Both the position numbers and the translations under genes were made by a program. Below the pieces are notes generated by a model. That model ran no database searches and was not told where the DNA came from. It saw only the letters and a list, made by a program, of their open reading frames with translations. Below are positions 1-9,807 of a DNA stretch of 64,000 nt, in pieces (the first letter of the stretch is position 1; the number at the start of each line of letters is the position of its first letter). Origin of the DNA: JAFDZV01 sp035549015 (lineage in GTDB: Bacteria; Bacteroidota; Ignavibacteria; OLB7); assembly GCA_035549015.1 (NCBI GenBank), contig DASZRW010000096.1, forward strand, positions 1 to 64,000, read 5' to 3'.

Positions 1-1
1 G

Positions 2-88
2 TCGGATCTGGCGTCGGGCGTGTACACGGTACGTGTGCAGGCGTCGACGGGAGCGATCCTGACGCAGAAGTTGACGGTACAGAAGTAG
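2..88 (+). CDS. C-terminal tail of a T9SS-exported protein (5' end outside window)
   Basis: The frame is open from the left edge and stops with TAG at 86-88. The 28 visible residues contain SGVYTVRV followed by LTQKLTVQK, which is the last beta-hairpin of a T9SS type A C-terminal sorting domain: a glycine-turn, a Y-x-V strand, then a basic end. Such domains direct export across the outer membrane and are cleaved or anchored at the surface. The passenger domain lies outside the window and cannot be judged. A hairpin follows 30 bases downstream. Confidence 0.75.
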   Translation, partial: SDLASGVYTVRVQASTGAILTQKLTVQK

Positions 89-117
89 GCGGAAGCCTTC
101 GATAGCATGATGAAGCG

Positions 118-149
118 CGGGCCCTCGTTCAGCAATGGACGGGGGCCCG
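118..149 (+). terminator. Possible terminator hairpin after the truncated T9SS gene
   Basis: CGGGCCC at 118-124 pairs with GGGCCCG at 143-149 (7 bp, loop 18). It is followed by TGTTGTTG rather than a clean T-run, so this is only a weak intrinsic terminator candidate. Its place 30 bases after the stop codon supports the role. Confidence 0.35.
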
Positions 150-681
150 TGTTGTTGATGCCGCCGGTTCTCAACCTTCGAGGCCCCGACGACCGATTTC
201 GTTTGGAAGAGCACGAGTCGCGCTGTACTATTGGCCCAATCCTATCCCCGCGCGAGACCCGACGCCAACGGGCTTGCATTTCGTGAGCCGGCTGTTGACT
301 CGATTTCACGGCCACGGTTTGTACGATCAAAATGTCCAGATTGATAGGATGCGATAATTCCGCTCTCCACTGCCTGATCGATTCTGGATTCCACCTCGCT
401 GCGATTCACCCTGATCGTGAATGCGGGCTCACTGCGTGATCCCATTGCTGTCGTTTGGTATATGCGCACCGTGACGTAAATGTCCTGGCAGCGATGTATG
501 CGGGAGCGATGCCGATTGATGCCACGCAGTTCTCTTCCTCGCGCGGCCTGCGGACCGGTTCCGGCATCGGCCCCGCGTGTCCCGTTGATCGATCATCACC
601 GTCGAGACTTCGTTGATATGGTCGCATTGACGCGCCGATATGGGATGTGTCGGCGCGCGGTTCACTTCTATTTACTCCATA
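150..681. other. Intergenic stretch, no convincing gene
   Basis: No reading frame here has recognisable protein features. A 75-codon minus-strand frame (242-469) is open but has no ribosome binding site that I can see and matches no family I know. The longer minus-strand frames overlap the secreted-protein gene at 695 and look like shadows. The stretch should contain the promoter of the 695 gene, but I could not identify a convincing -35/-10 pair. Confidence 0.4.
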
Positions 682-688
682 AGGAGGA
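682..688 (+). promoter_or_regulatory. Strong Shine-Dalgarno site for the gene at 695
   Basis: AGGAGGA lies 6 bases before the ATG at 695. It decides the start over the in-frame ATGs at 728 and 782, although the latter would give a more compact signal peptide. Strong Shine-Dalgarno use is notable in a genome with T9SS proteins. Confidence 0.7.
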
Positions 689-694
689 GCCATC

Positions 695-2239
695 ATGTCA
701 TTACGAAAAGTCGGTTCATGGTCGCATATGCGACATGCTCTGCGAGTCGTCCCTGCTACGGGCGCCGCACCGAGACGTTCGATGGCGCTCACCGCCATGC
801 TCGTTGTTCTCTGTATGGTTTCGGCCGCAACGGCGCGTGCGCAGGGGGCGCACGATCTGTGCACGGACACCTGCTGCCAGACCGATGTGCTGCTGCTCAA
901 TACCGGCTATGATCATCTTACCAGCACGGTCTATCCCATCGGTGGAATGGACGGCTTCTGGACCGTGGTGAACGATCCCACGGTTGGCGTTGTTCCGCGT
1001 CCCGCCAACGTCATCCCGCCGGCGCCTGTATGGCCCGCGCCGCAGGCCAACACCCAGTGGATCAGCCATGTTCCGTCGCCGGGCGATCCGAACCTGACGG
1101 CGGTCACCTACGAGAAGTGCTTCTGCGTATGCGACACCACGACGCTGACGTTCAGTCTCTCGATTCTTTCGGACGACAGCGCAACGGTGTTCGTGGACAA
1201 TGTCTTCATCGGCAATACGCCGCAGGTTGGCTTCGGTTCCCCGACGATCATCACGGCAAGCGTGGCCGTGACTCCGGGCTTCCACTGCATCGAGGTGACG
1301 GTTGCCAACCTGTTCGTGCAGCACGCCGGGTTCAATCTGCAGGGAACCGTTCAGGGAGCCGGGCTGTTGAAGTACACGTGCTGCAACTTCGTGCCTCCTC
1401 CGCCTCCGCCGCCGCCATGTGATACCAACAACCTGGTCATCGGCACGGACAGCACGTGGTCGCTGATCAGCGGCCCTCCGGGAACCGGTGTCTATCCGCG
1501 TTGCGCAAGCGTCGTAACCAATCAACATCCGAACTGGGGGCCCGCGCTTCCCGGAACGCATTGGATCGGGCCCAATCCCGCCGGAAGCTCCAACGGCACC
1601 AGGGGGGACTATGTCTACCGCAAGTGCTTCTGCGTCACGGCGCGAACCACCATCGGCATCACGATCTCCGCGATGGGCGACGATGCATTCGATGTCAATC
1701 TGGACGGCCCACCAACCATCATGTCGGCTCCCAACTACGCGGCAGGTCATCCAACAACGCGGAGCTTCTTCGTAACGCTCGATTCGGGGTGTCACTGCTT
1801 CAACTTTACCGTACACGATGTTGCTTCGATAGAAACGGGGCTCGATGCCAGGATAACTCTCACCGGTTACCATATCGCAAAGCCTGGGTGTTGCGCGTGC
1901 TCACAGTGCGATGGCGCGCCTGCGCCGCAGCCGCGAGGTGGCGCCCAGGGGCTGAGCGACGTGGGCGCGAACGCCGGGGCGTCGCGGTCGATGATACTGG
2001 CGATCCCCAATCCCGCCAGCGGCGAAACGGAACTGCACTATGTGCTGGAGAGGGGGGGAGAGATTTCGTTCGATCTCTACGATGCTGCGGGACATCACGT
2101 GCAGTCGCTCGACGCCGGCGCCCGCACGTCGGGTGATCACGAGGTCGTGATCGCCGCGCACGCGCAGGCGGCCGGCTCGTACTACGCTGTTCTGCAGATC
2201 AACGGGCAGGTCTACACGATGCCGCTCGTCGTTCGCTGA
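695..2239 (+). CDS. Secreted Cys-rich protein with two tandem domains and T9SS sorting tail
   Basis: 514 residues. The N-terminus is long and basic, followed by the hydrophobic stretch MALTAMLVVLCMVSA and a likely cleavage at ARAQ, so it is a signal peptide. Two similar domains follow (about 60-230 and 240-395). Each contains a K-C-F-C-V motif followed by a D-D-(S/A) turn and beta-strand-like sequence, and each is preceded by a paired or single Cys. A run of eight prolines separates them. After a low-complexity linker the last 75 residues are a T9SS type A domain: NPASGET, then ISFDLYDAAGHHV, ending in PLVVR. The domain fold is unknown to me; a beta-sandwich such as a PA14- or lectin-like module is an inference from strand pattern only. 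The protein is probably displayed on or released from the cell surface. Confidence 0.8.
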   Translation: MSLRKVGSWSHMRHALRVVPATGAAPRRSMALTAMLVVLCMVSAATARAQGAHDLCTDTCCQTDVLLLNTGYDHLTSTVYPIGGMDGFWTVVNDPTVGVVPRPANVIPPAPVWPAPQANTQWISHVPSPGDPNLTAVTYEKCFCVCDTTTLTFSLSILSDDSATVFVDNVFIGNTPQVGFGSPTIITASVAVTPGFHCIEVTVANLFVQHAGFNLQGTVQGAGLLKYTCCNFVPPPPPPPPCDTNNLVIGTDSTWSLISGPPGTGVYPRCASVVTNQHPNWGPALPGTHWIGPNPAGSSNGTRGDYVYRKCFCVTARTTIGITISAMGDDAFDVNLDGPPTIMSAPNYAAGHPTTRSFFVTLDSGCHCFNFTVHDVASIETGLDARITLTGYHIAKPGCCACSQCDGAPAPQPRGGAQGLSDVGANAGASRSMILAIPNPASGETELHYVLERGGEISFDLYDAAGHHVQSLDAGARTSGDHEVVIAAHAQAAGSYYAVLQINGQVYTMPLVVR

Positions 2240-2275
2240 GGCATTCGATCCGGTCGTTGAATGCAGGATGGAGGA

Positions 2276-2311
2276 GGGCCGCGACTTCGGCATCGCTCGG
2301 GGTCGCGGCCC
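2276..2311 (+). terminator. Hairpin terminator after the Cys-rich T9SS gene
   Basis: GGGCCGCGAC (2276-2285) pairs perfectly with GTCGCGGCCC (2302-2311), a 10-bp stem with a 16-nt loop, 36 bases after the stop. GGCGTTTCAG follows, so the T-tract is short. The stem strength and position make a terminator likely. Confidence 0.55.
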
Positions 2312-2784
2312 GGCGTTTCAGTTGCGGTGATCGTCACCGTCACCGTGCGGTGAAGAACTCCAGCGGGCCCCCGTCCAGGCCCGATATGGAACCGGCAAAC
2401 AGGCGGTGCCTGTCGCGCGCGGGCCGAATCCATCGTATTGCGATAGATCATTTCCGAGCCATGATGGTCTCAGGGGGCCTGGACCGGGCCCGGGCGCATT
2501 GGACCCTCCCCATTCCCGGTGAATTCACCCGATACCCGAACATGGAGCTTGCATCGTGCGACGATATGATTGTACCTTCGATCTCAGCGGTTCACCCGCG
2601 CATGCAAATGCAAGTCCTCCCAGACTCTCGATCAACCGGCAGCAGTACGCTGTCCGTGCCTGCGGCACATTGATCGCCCCGACTGCTCTCCATGGCCGAT
2701 CGCGCTCCCGCTCCGGGATGCGCGTGGTGCCGGCGGTTTGGTCGATCAACGGTGCTCCGTCAGATGCACATCAGTCCCACGCCC
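2312..2784. other. Intergenic region before the outer-membrane barrel gene
   Basis: I see no gene here. The frame of the downstream gene is open back to an ATG at 2692, but the 31 residues before 2785 are Arg/Pro/Cys-rich and not signal-peptide-like, so I treat them as untranslated. The region must hold the promoter of the barrel/giant/Fn3 cluster. I found no clear motif or repeat. Confidence 0.4.
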
Positions 2785-4533
2785 ATGACGGTGATCACGA
2801 GAGCCAACGCTTCACGCGCCCGCATTGCCGGGCACGCATTCCTGCTTCTACTCCCGATTCTCCTGCTCCTCCTCCGTGAAGGTGCGAGCGCGCAGGAGGA
2901 ACGCCCCGCTGTTTCGCTCAGTGGATCGGCAACGTTGAGCGGTGATCTCTATTCTTCCAGTTCCGATCCCTCCGGAAGCGAGGGGCCGCGCCGCCCGCCA
3001 TCACTCTTCAGGCTGCTTCTGAATCCCACGGTCACGATCGGTGATCTGGTTTCGCTGCCGTTCTCGATCATGCTGACGTCGCGTGAAACCAACGTCACGA
3101 CGCCGATCGCCAACAACCCCACGCTTACCCAGTTCCTGCAGAATCCGGCAAACGGAATCGGGCTGCTCAGCTTCTCGCCGAAGATCGCCTGGGCCCAGCT
3201 TTATCTGGGCACGCACACGCCGCAGTTCTCCGAACTCTCCTGGGGCGACGAGCAGCTCTTCGGCGTGGGGGTGGACCTCCGTCCCGGAACGTTCCGCTTC
3301 GCCGCCTCCGCCGGCACGTCGCAGCGTGCGATCGAGCCGGACTCCGCCGCCGGCATTCGCGGCGCCTATGCCCGGCGGGCCTACATGATCAAGGTGGGAT
3401 TCGGCAACGAGGAGACGTCGTTCATCGATCTGAACGGTGTGCGGGTGGTGGATGACAGCACCTCCATCATGCACGCGCCGGCGGGCGTGACGCCGCAGGA
3501 GGGATTGCTCGCCTCCGCGGACTTCCGCATCGGCATCGCACACGATCTCTACATCACCGGCGAGGCGGCGGCCTCCGCCTTCACGCGCGACCGCACCGCC
3601 CCCGCCATCAACGGCGATACGCCGATACCGACGGCGCTGCTGGACTCCCGCACATCCACGCGCACGGACGGCGCAGCCAGCCTGGACGTGGTGGCGAAGG
3701 GAAGCTTCTGGGGATTGAAGGTGGGAGGGAAGTACATCGGGGCGGGATATGTTCCGCTCGGCTATCCCTTCATGCAGTCCGATCGCCTGGAGTTCCGCGC
3801 TGCGCCGTCGCTCACGCTCTTCGAGAGCGCGCTCCTTCTCAACGGCACCATCGGCTTCCGTACGAACAATCTCACCGAGACGAAGGGAACCAGCTCCACG
3901 CAGCTTACGGGATCGGTGAACCTTCTCGCCACGCTCACCGATGCGCTCTCGCTCACGGCACGCTTCGCGAACCTCGGCGTTCGCAACACGGTGACCAACG
4001 ATACCTTCAAGGTGCAGAACGTCTCGCGTTCGTTCGAGCTGTCGCCAACGTACACGCTGGCGCTCGCCTCCAGCGTGCAGAGCTTCACGCTCTCGTTCGC
4101 ACTGGATGCCTACACGGACTACAATCCGGTCAGCGGCGTGGAGGCGAGCAACGATACGCGCTCGGTCACCGGGCTGTGGGTGGGAACGTGGACGGAGATG
4201 CCGCTCGTGCTGAACGCCTCGCTGAACTATCTCACCAACAACCTTGCGGTGGGTTCGCTCGCAATCACCAGCGCAACATTCGGGGTGGGATACAACTTCC
4301 TTCAGAACAGGTTGACGCCGAGTGCGACGGCATCCTACACCAGCACGACGTTCGGCGGCGGAAGCGCTGCCGATGCCGGCCTGCTGCTGCGCCTTGGCGT
4401 GCAGTGGACGATCACGGAGAGGATTGCGCTGAACGCGGCCTTCTCCACGAATGGTTATCGATACGATGCGTCGCGCGCCGGGGCGGTGTTCCGGGAGAAC
4501 CTTCTCGAGACATCTCTTACCACGCGCTTTTGA
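2785..4533 (+). CDS. Predicted outer-membrane beta-barrel protein
   Basis: About 582 residues from the chosen ATG (alternatives 2764 and 2692, none with a good ribosome binding site). The choice rests on the signal peptide MTVITRANASRARIAGHAFL followed by a Leu-rich core and cleavage near GASAQ. The mature protein is a succession of amphipathic alternating strands separated by short turns (for example around FRFAASAGTSQR and LSLTARFANLGV). It ends in SLTTRF, an aromatic C-terminal residue typical of proteins inserted by the BAM complex. No enzyme motif is seen. It is the first of three co-oriented genes (barrel, 1662-residue exported protein, Fn3 protein) and may be the membrane anchor or export pore for the following large protein. 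That role is inferred from context only. Confidence 0.75.
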   Translation: MTVITRANASRARIAGHAFLLLLPILLLLLREGASAQEERPAVSLSGSATLSGDLYSSSSDPSGSEGPRRPPSLFRLLLNPTVTIGDLVSLPFSIMLTSRETNVTTPIANNPTLTQFLQNPANGIGLLSFSPKIAWAQLYLGTHTPQFSELSWGDEQLFGVGVDLRPGTFRFAASAGTSQRAIEPDSAAGIRGAYARRAYMIKVGFGNEETSFIDLNGVRVVDDSTSIMHAPAGVTPQEGLLASADFRIGIAHDLYITGEAAASAFTRDRTAPAINGDTPIPTALLDSRTSTRTDGAASLDVVAKGSFWGLKVGGKYIGAGYVPLGYPFMQSDRLEFRAAPSLTLFESALLLNGTIGFRTNNLTETKGTSSTQLTGSVNLLATLTDALSLTARFANLGVRNTVTNDTFKVQNVSRSFELSPTYTLALASSVQSFTLSFALDAYTDYNPVSGVEASNDTRSVTGLWVGTWTEMPLVLNASLNYLTNNLAVGSLAITSATFGVGYNFLQNRLTPSATASYTSTTFGGGSAADAGLLLRLGVQWTITERIALNAAFSTNGYRYDASRAGAVFRENLLETSLTTRF

Positions 4534-4669
4534 GAGCCAACCGAACTACTTCGATGCATGGCTCCTTCAACAACGGCCGGATGCTGCGCCCGATGGCAGG
4601 CCCGTTCAGGGCATGCCTGCCGGGTGCCTCCGACGACCGTGTTCGAAGGGCCGATAGACGGGAGCACGA

Positions 4670-7600
4670 ATGAACGGACGATCTACACTTCTTCGGTTTC
4701 TCTTCGCCGCCATGCTCCTCTGCATGGCAGGGGCGGAGCTTCGCGCGCAGCTTCGCGTGACGCTGAACGTGGCGGCGCATCCGAATCCGTATATCAGTGC
4801 GTGGCGAACGCACCGCGAGACGGCGATCCTGACGGTGACCAATCCGCCGGGAGCCGCCTCCGTGCCGGTGAAGTTCATGGTTCAGGTGAAGAAGGACGGC
4901 GTGGTGCAGGCGCGCACCAAGCTGGAGAAGATGATGATCGTGACGATACCGGCGGGCGTCTCCACCTCCACCTACTTCGCGGAACAGTTGTTCCCGTACG
5001 AGGCGGTGGACTTCGTTGGCAATGTGGATCGTACTGCGATACGTACCGGGATGCTGAGCGCGGGGAACTACGAGTTCTGCGTGGACCTGGTGAACCCCTC
5101 CAGCGGCGCGAGCCTCCTGCAGGAGCCGGTCTGCAAGCCGTTCATCCTCACGTCGTACCAGGCGCCGGTTCTCCTGCAGCCGGAGAATGCGAGCACGATT
5201 TCACCGGCGATGCCGCGCCCGACATTCCGCTGGACGGCGGTCTCGCCAACGCCTCCATCCGTGGTAACCTACCGCGTGATGGTCTTCGAAGTGCTCCAGG
5301 GGCAGAGCGCAATGCAGGCGTTCAAGAGCAACCAGCCGATTCTGGACCGGCGCGTGACCGGGATCACGCAGATGCTCTGGCCTCCCGACGTTCAGTTGCC
5401 GGGACGCGTGAACACCTATGTGTGGAGCGTGCGCGCGCAGGACGATCAGGGGAATCCGATCGGCGAGCCGGACGGTTATGCCGATCCGTTCACCTTCACG
5501 ATGGGGCAGCTCACCATGCGCCGCGCCGATGACGCCGGGCGCGGGCTCACCGTGGATTCCACCGGCGGGGGCGCGCTCGGGCGCGGCGCCGGCGGCGATG
5601 GGGGTGCTGGCGGCGGTGCGCTCCGGCGCGGTGCTCAGGAGGGAGGTGGGGTGAACGGCCGCGGCGTCGACACGCTCGCGATCGAGGGAGGTGCCGGGCT
5701 TCAGCAGGGTGAGGGGGGAGGCGTGCATCCGGACGGCGGAAACATGCGCCAGGCGGTGATCGGGCACGGCAACGAGAATGCGAATACGGACCCGTGGATC
5801 GACGGCAACTGCGGCCTGCCGAACCCGCCGGTGATTACCGACACGGCCGCAGCGCCCGGAACGTTCAGCGCCGGTGATACGATTCATGTGGGGCTGTTCG
5901 CCATGGTGCTGGACAGCGCCACCGGCACCGGCTCCGCGCTTACCGGAGGCGGCACCATCAACGTGCCGTGGCTGATGGCGAAGATCAGGGTGGTGTTCAA
6001 GAATGTGAAGGTGAACAACGGGAAGCAGCTGTTCAACGGCATGGTGGTTGGGAAGATCGATCCGTCCGCGCCGGCATATCCGCAGCAGTGGGCCATCGAT
6101 ATCGTTGCCCCGATGTCGTGGGCGAAGAGTGTGGTGAAGGGCGTGGATGGATTCCTGAAGCAGAACGGCAAGATCGTGGACATGGTGAATCAGCAGGTGC
6201 AGCCGCTGATGCTGCCGTTGGGGGTGAACAATCTGAAGGGATACACGCTCGCGATCACGGAGATGAAGTGGAGCAGGGACAGCGCCGTGTTCAGTGCAAC
6301 GGCCGCGATGCCGATCAGCTCGGACAACGATACGCTCGGCTTCCTTGCCGGCGGTATCCCGTTCTCCACCGGCGGAGTGGCCGCGAAGGGGCGCCTGGAC
6401 CTGCTTTCCGACGTGACGCTGGGAGCCGGCAATCCGAACTCCTTCCAGGTGACGCTCTACAAGCGCGCCGGGGCGCACACCGGAACGTTCGTTCAGTGGA
6501 ACTGCAGCAACTTCGACACCATCGGCGTGGATCTCGATGTGGCCTTCCCGCGAAGCTGGCTGATCCCCAGCCCGGACACCGTGCCGGGGAAGAAGGTGGC
6601 GGCGAACTTCCGCACGAAGATCGTGGACTGGGACGACTATCTGATCGGCGCATCGCTTCCGCGCGCAACCATCGTGGGGACCAACGGACTGGACATCGTT
6701 GTCTCGCAGTTCATCTACGATCATTCCGCCGGCCGGAACCCTGCCGGCATCACGTTCCCGCACGGCTATCTGGGGGATACCACCACACTCTTCCACGGGT
6801 TCTATCTGAAGAACCTCACGGTCTATCTTCCGGACAGGCTTCGCACCTACGATGACTCCACGCAGCGCATCGCCGTTGCCGTGGACAACATGATCATCAA
6901 CAACACCGGGCTCACGGCAAACTTCACGGCGAAGAACGTGCTGCAGTACCCGAAGGCGAACGTGGCGAAGCTGGGAGCCAGCATCGATACGGTGAAGGTG
7001 AACATCGTGAACAGCTCGCTCACCAGCGCCTACATGCGCGGGCTGATAACGCTTCCGATCAGCGATACGTCCAAGCAGGGAGCGCTCACCTACAAGGCGC
7101 TCTTCAGCACAGTGGACAGCGGCTTCACGTTCACGATGGCGCCTACCGGACCGATCAAGGCGAAGCTCTTCGCCGATGCGCGCCTTACGCTGGACAGCAC
7201 CAGCACGCTGAACCTGGCGCTGAAGAGGAAGACATCGTTCGATCTGAAATTGAACGGCTCGTTCGAGTGGGCGGATATCGACATCGGGCCGGTGAAGAAT
7301 GTGAAGATCGCCACGAAGTTCCAGGGGATGGGGATGCACTATCAGCAGGATACCGGGATGAGCTTCGCCATCGGCACGTGGAGCTTCGCCAGCCCGCCGA
7401 AGTGGATTGCGAACTTCCCGGTGAGCATCGAGAAGGTGAAGTTCACGCAGGGGACGCCGCAGGGGAACGAGGCGCTGCGCGGCTCGCTGGCGTTCGACGT
7501 GGTGGTGAATCTGGACTCCAACAGGATCGGCGGCCGCAGTTCGCTTGCGGTAACCGGTGCGGTGACGAAGCCGGCGAAGTGGTACGTCCCCTCCTACATC

Positions 7601-9658
7601 GGCGTCAGCGTGGACTCCATCGGCATCTACGCACATCTCTCCGCGGTGACGATGAACGGCTATGTGAAGCTGTATCAGAGCGACCCCGTGATGGGGAACG
7701 GCTTCAAGGGCTTCATCAAGGCGACGTTCAACTCCGCGCAGGTTGAGGTAAGCGCCACCGCGCTCTTCGGAACCACCACGTACAACAGTCCGGTGAAGTA
7801 TCGCTACTGGTATGTGGATGCGAAGGCCATCCTTCCGCCGCCGGGGATCGTGTTCCTGCCGGGCTATGCGTTCTATGGCTTCGGTGCCGGTGCATGGCAG
7901 CGCGTGAACGTGAACAACATGCCGAAGCCCGATCCCGCGGCGATCTCCGCCGCTGCCTCCAACTCCAGCAACACCAGCTCCGGCGCAACGTTCACGCCGG
8001 ACCGGAACGTGGGGCTGGGCCTGAAGCTCACGGCGGTGGTGGGCACAACGCCGGATGCGTCGAAGCTCAACGGCGACCTGACGCTTGCCGGGCAGTTCGC
8101 GGCTGCAGGCGGCCTGATGTACATCAACTTCAACGGCGATATCTACGGCATGGCGAAGCTGACGGAGCGTGCCAACGCTCCGGTAACCGGCAACATCAAT
8201 GTGAACTACGACTTCACCACCAAGATCTTCCATCTCACGGCGCGTGTGAACATCAACAAGGATCCGATCTCCACGCCGGGGGGGATCAACGCGGTGGTGC
8301 ATGTGGAGGGGCGAACGGGGAAGTGGTATGTGAAGATCGGGGAGCCGGCTGCGCGCAACACGATCCGCGTGGCGGGAGTGAACGTGGAATCGTACTTCAT
8401 GTTCGGCAAGGATATCACGCCCCCCACATCGTTCACGCAGACAACGATCAGCGGGCTGAACTCCGTTGGCGTGCACTACACACCGGATGCGGGGGCAACG
8501 AACAATGCGATTGCCGGGAACGGCTTCGCGGCGGGCGTGGGGATGAACTTCGGCACGGGGAATCGCGACAAGGGGCTCTTCGGCCGCGTGAAGCTTCGCT
8601 ACAACGTTGGCGGCGGCTTCGAGGTGAACCTTTCCATGCTCCGCTATCCGAACGGCACGGCATGTTCCAACGGCGCCTCGCTCGACGGCGTGAACAAGTG
8701 GTATACGCAGGGCTCCGTGGCAGCGTGGGCAATCTTCTACTGCGGCATTCATGTCGACCCCGGCTGCAGGCTCTGCTACTGCAGCGAACACAATCATCCC
8801 AACGGCTGCGACTTCACATTGGCCAGCATCAAGATCGGCGCCTATCTGCAGGGAGGCTTCCCCAAGCCGACCTGGCTGGAAGGGCAGGCATCGGGATCGT
8901 TCGATCTGCTGGGAGGGCTGTGCAAGGGATCGTTCACGGCGGATATCGACTACGGCACGAGATGCACGCCGGCCGGTCCGGCGGAGACCACGCCCGGCGT
9001 TCCGGCGCAGGATGCCGCTGCAGACCAGCAGACGGCCATGATCCGGAGCGTCTATCCTCGCAGCAACACGGTCAACTTCTCGCGCGGCGACCGCGCCCGT
9101 GTGCTGTACGGCTTCGAGCCGAACGAGGCGTTCGATGTCGCCGAATCGCAGGGAGGTGCGGCCGGTGCGGCGATCAGCCGGACCTTCCAGGCACGCTACA
9201 CGCTCACGCTTCGGAAGCAGGATCCGAACACCGGCAACTGGGGGCCGCCGGTTCAGATCCGCACCGTGACGAACGATCTCGGCGAGCGGGTTGTGGTGAT
9301 CAATGCCCCCGTTGCGGCGGCACCCCCTCCGATGCAGCAGATGCGACTGATGGTGCCTGTACAGAATCCGGTGGGACCGCAGCTTCACCCGGTGATCTAC
9401 GGCCCGGGGCCGAACAACCCCGTGGAGAACGAGCCGCAGGGGCCGCCCCCGCCCGATCTCGGGCCCAACCTCGATTCCAACACCGTCTATCAGCTCACCG
9501 TTGATGCACGGCTCTTCGAGCGAAACCAGAACACCGGCGTCTGGAGCCAGGCGAAGAAGCGGAACGGACAGGATGTGTTCGATACCCGCACCATCGTCTT
9601 CTCCACCGCGTCGCTCGTGGTGGTGCAACATATGAACGTCGGCAACCAGCAGCGCTAG
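4670..9658 (+). CDS. Giant exported repetitive protein, TANFOR-like N-terminal module
   Basis: 1662 residues. The start is supported by GGAG six bases before the ATG. A signal peptide (LLRFLFAAMLLCMAGAE, cleavage near LRAQ) is followed by a beta-rich domain. Residues about 165-280 form a module with LLQPENAS, PTFRWTAVSP, then Y-x-W-S-V-R-A-Q-D, like the Fn3-type segment of large Bacteroidota surface proteins annotated as TANFOR-domain. A Gly-rich linker (about 285-370) leads to roughly 1000 residues of beta-strand-rich sequence with many D-S-x-x-x and VNN repeats. A Cys cluster (CRLCYCSEH, NGCDF; about 1365-1390) precedes a closing segment near LLGGLCKGSF. The C-terminus has no T9SS sorting domain, unlike other exported proteins here. 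It lies 136 bases after the barrel gene and before the Fn3 gene, probably in one transcription unit. Function is unknown; the family assignment is from memory of the sequence pattern. Confidence 0.7.
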   Translation: MNGRSTLLRFLFAAMLLCMAGAELRAQLRVTLNVAAHPNPYISAWRTHRETAILTVTNPPGAASVPVKFMVQVKKDGVVQARTKLEKMMIVTIPAGVSTSTYFAEQLFPYEAVDFVGNVDRTAIRTGMLSAGNYEFCVDLVNPSSGASLLQEPVCKPFILTSYQAPVLLQPENASTISPAMPRPTFRWTAVSPTPPSVVTYRVMVFEVLQGQSAMQAFKSNQPILDRRVTGITQMLWPPDVQLPGRVNTYVWSVRAQDDQGNPIGEPDGYADPFTFTMGQLTMRRADDAGRGLTVDSTGGGALGRGAGGDGGAGGGALRRGAQEGGGVNGRGVDTLAIEGGAGLQQGEGGGVHPDGGNMRQAVIGHGNENANTDPWIDGNCGLPNPPVITDTAAAPGTFSAGDTIHVGLFAMVLDSATGTGSALTGGGTINVPWLMAKIRVVFKNVKVNNGKQLFNGMVVGKIDPSAPAYPQQWAIDIVAPMSWAKSVVKGVDGFLKQNGKIVDMVNQQVQPLMLPLGVNNLKGYTLAITEMKWSRDSAVFSATAAMPISSDNDTLGFLAGGIPFSTGGVAAKGRLDLLSDVTLGAGNPNSFQVTLYKRAGAHTGTFVQWNCSNFDTIGVDLDVAFPRSWLIPSPDTVPGKKVAANFRTKIVDWDDYLIGASLPRATIVGTNGLDIVVSQFIYDHSAGRNPAGITFPHGYLGDTTTLFHGFYLKNLTVYLPDRLRTYDDSTQRIAVAVDNMIINNTGLTANFTAKNVLQYPKANVAKLGASIDTVKVNIVNSSLTSAYMRGLITLPISDTSKQGALTYKALFSTVDSGFTFTMAPTGPIKAKLFADARLTLDSTSTLNLALKRKTSFDLKLNGSFEWADIDIGPVKNVKIATKFQGMGMHYQQDTGMSFAIGTWSFASPPKWIANFPVSIEKVKFTQGTPQGNEALRGSLAFDVVVNLDSNRIGGRSSLAVTGAVTKPAKWYVPSYIGVSVDSIGIYAHLSAVTMNGYVKLYQSDPVMGNGFKGFIKATFNSAQVEVSATALFGTTTYNSPVKYRYWYVDAKAILPPPGIVFLPGYAFYGFGAGAWQRVNVNNMPKPDPAAISAAASNSSNTSSGATFTPDRNVGLGLKLTAVVGTTPDASKLNGDLTLAGQFAAAGGLMYINFNGDIYGMAKLTERANAPVTGNINVNYDFTTKIFHLTARVNINKDPISTPGGINAVVHVEGRTGKWYVKIGEPAARNTIRVAGVNVESYFMFGKDITPPTSFTQTTISGLNSVGVHYTPDAGATNNAIAGNGFAAGVGMNFGTGNRDKGLFGRVKLRYNVGGGFEVNLSMLRYPNGTACSNGASLDGVNKWYTQGSVAAWAIFYCGIHVDPGCRLCYCSEHNHPNGCDFTLASIKIGAYLQGGFPKPTWLEGQASGSFDLLGGLCKGSFTADIDYGTRCTPAGPAETTPGVPAQDAAADQQTAMIRSVYPRSNTVNFSRGDRARVLYGFEPNEAFDVAESQGGAAGAAISRTFQARYTLTLRKQDPNTGNWGPPVQIRTVTNDLGERVVVINAPVAAAPPPMQQMRLMVPVQNPVGPQLHPVIYGPGPNNPVENEPQGPPPPDLGPNLDSNTVYQLTVDARLFERNQNTGVWSQAKKRNGQDVFDTRTIVFSTASLVVVQHMNVGNQQR

Positions 9659-9807
9659 CCGGCTGCCGGTTGCGAACGCTTCGGATGCCTTCCCGCATCC
9701 CGCTGCCGAACGGTGCATCGATGTGGCCGTGCGCCGACGGGCGCAACGACCGATGGCCCGGCTCCGCGTTGACGAATGCAACAACAACTCTCATGAGATC
9801 CGCCGGT

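Noticed and set aside
242..469. 75-codon minus-strand ORF in the first intergenic stretch
   Set aside because: No ribosome binding site, family or signal; kept only as a note in the intergenic entry.
5201..9787. 1528-codon open frame on the minus strand opposite the giant exported protein
   Set aside because: It is Arg/His-rich, lacks any domain or signal and mirrors the GC-rich codon pattern of the plus-strand gene, which has a signal peptide and ribosome binding site.
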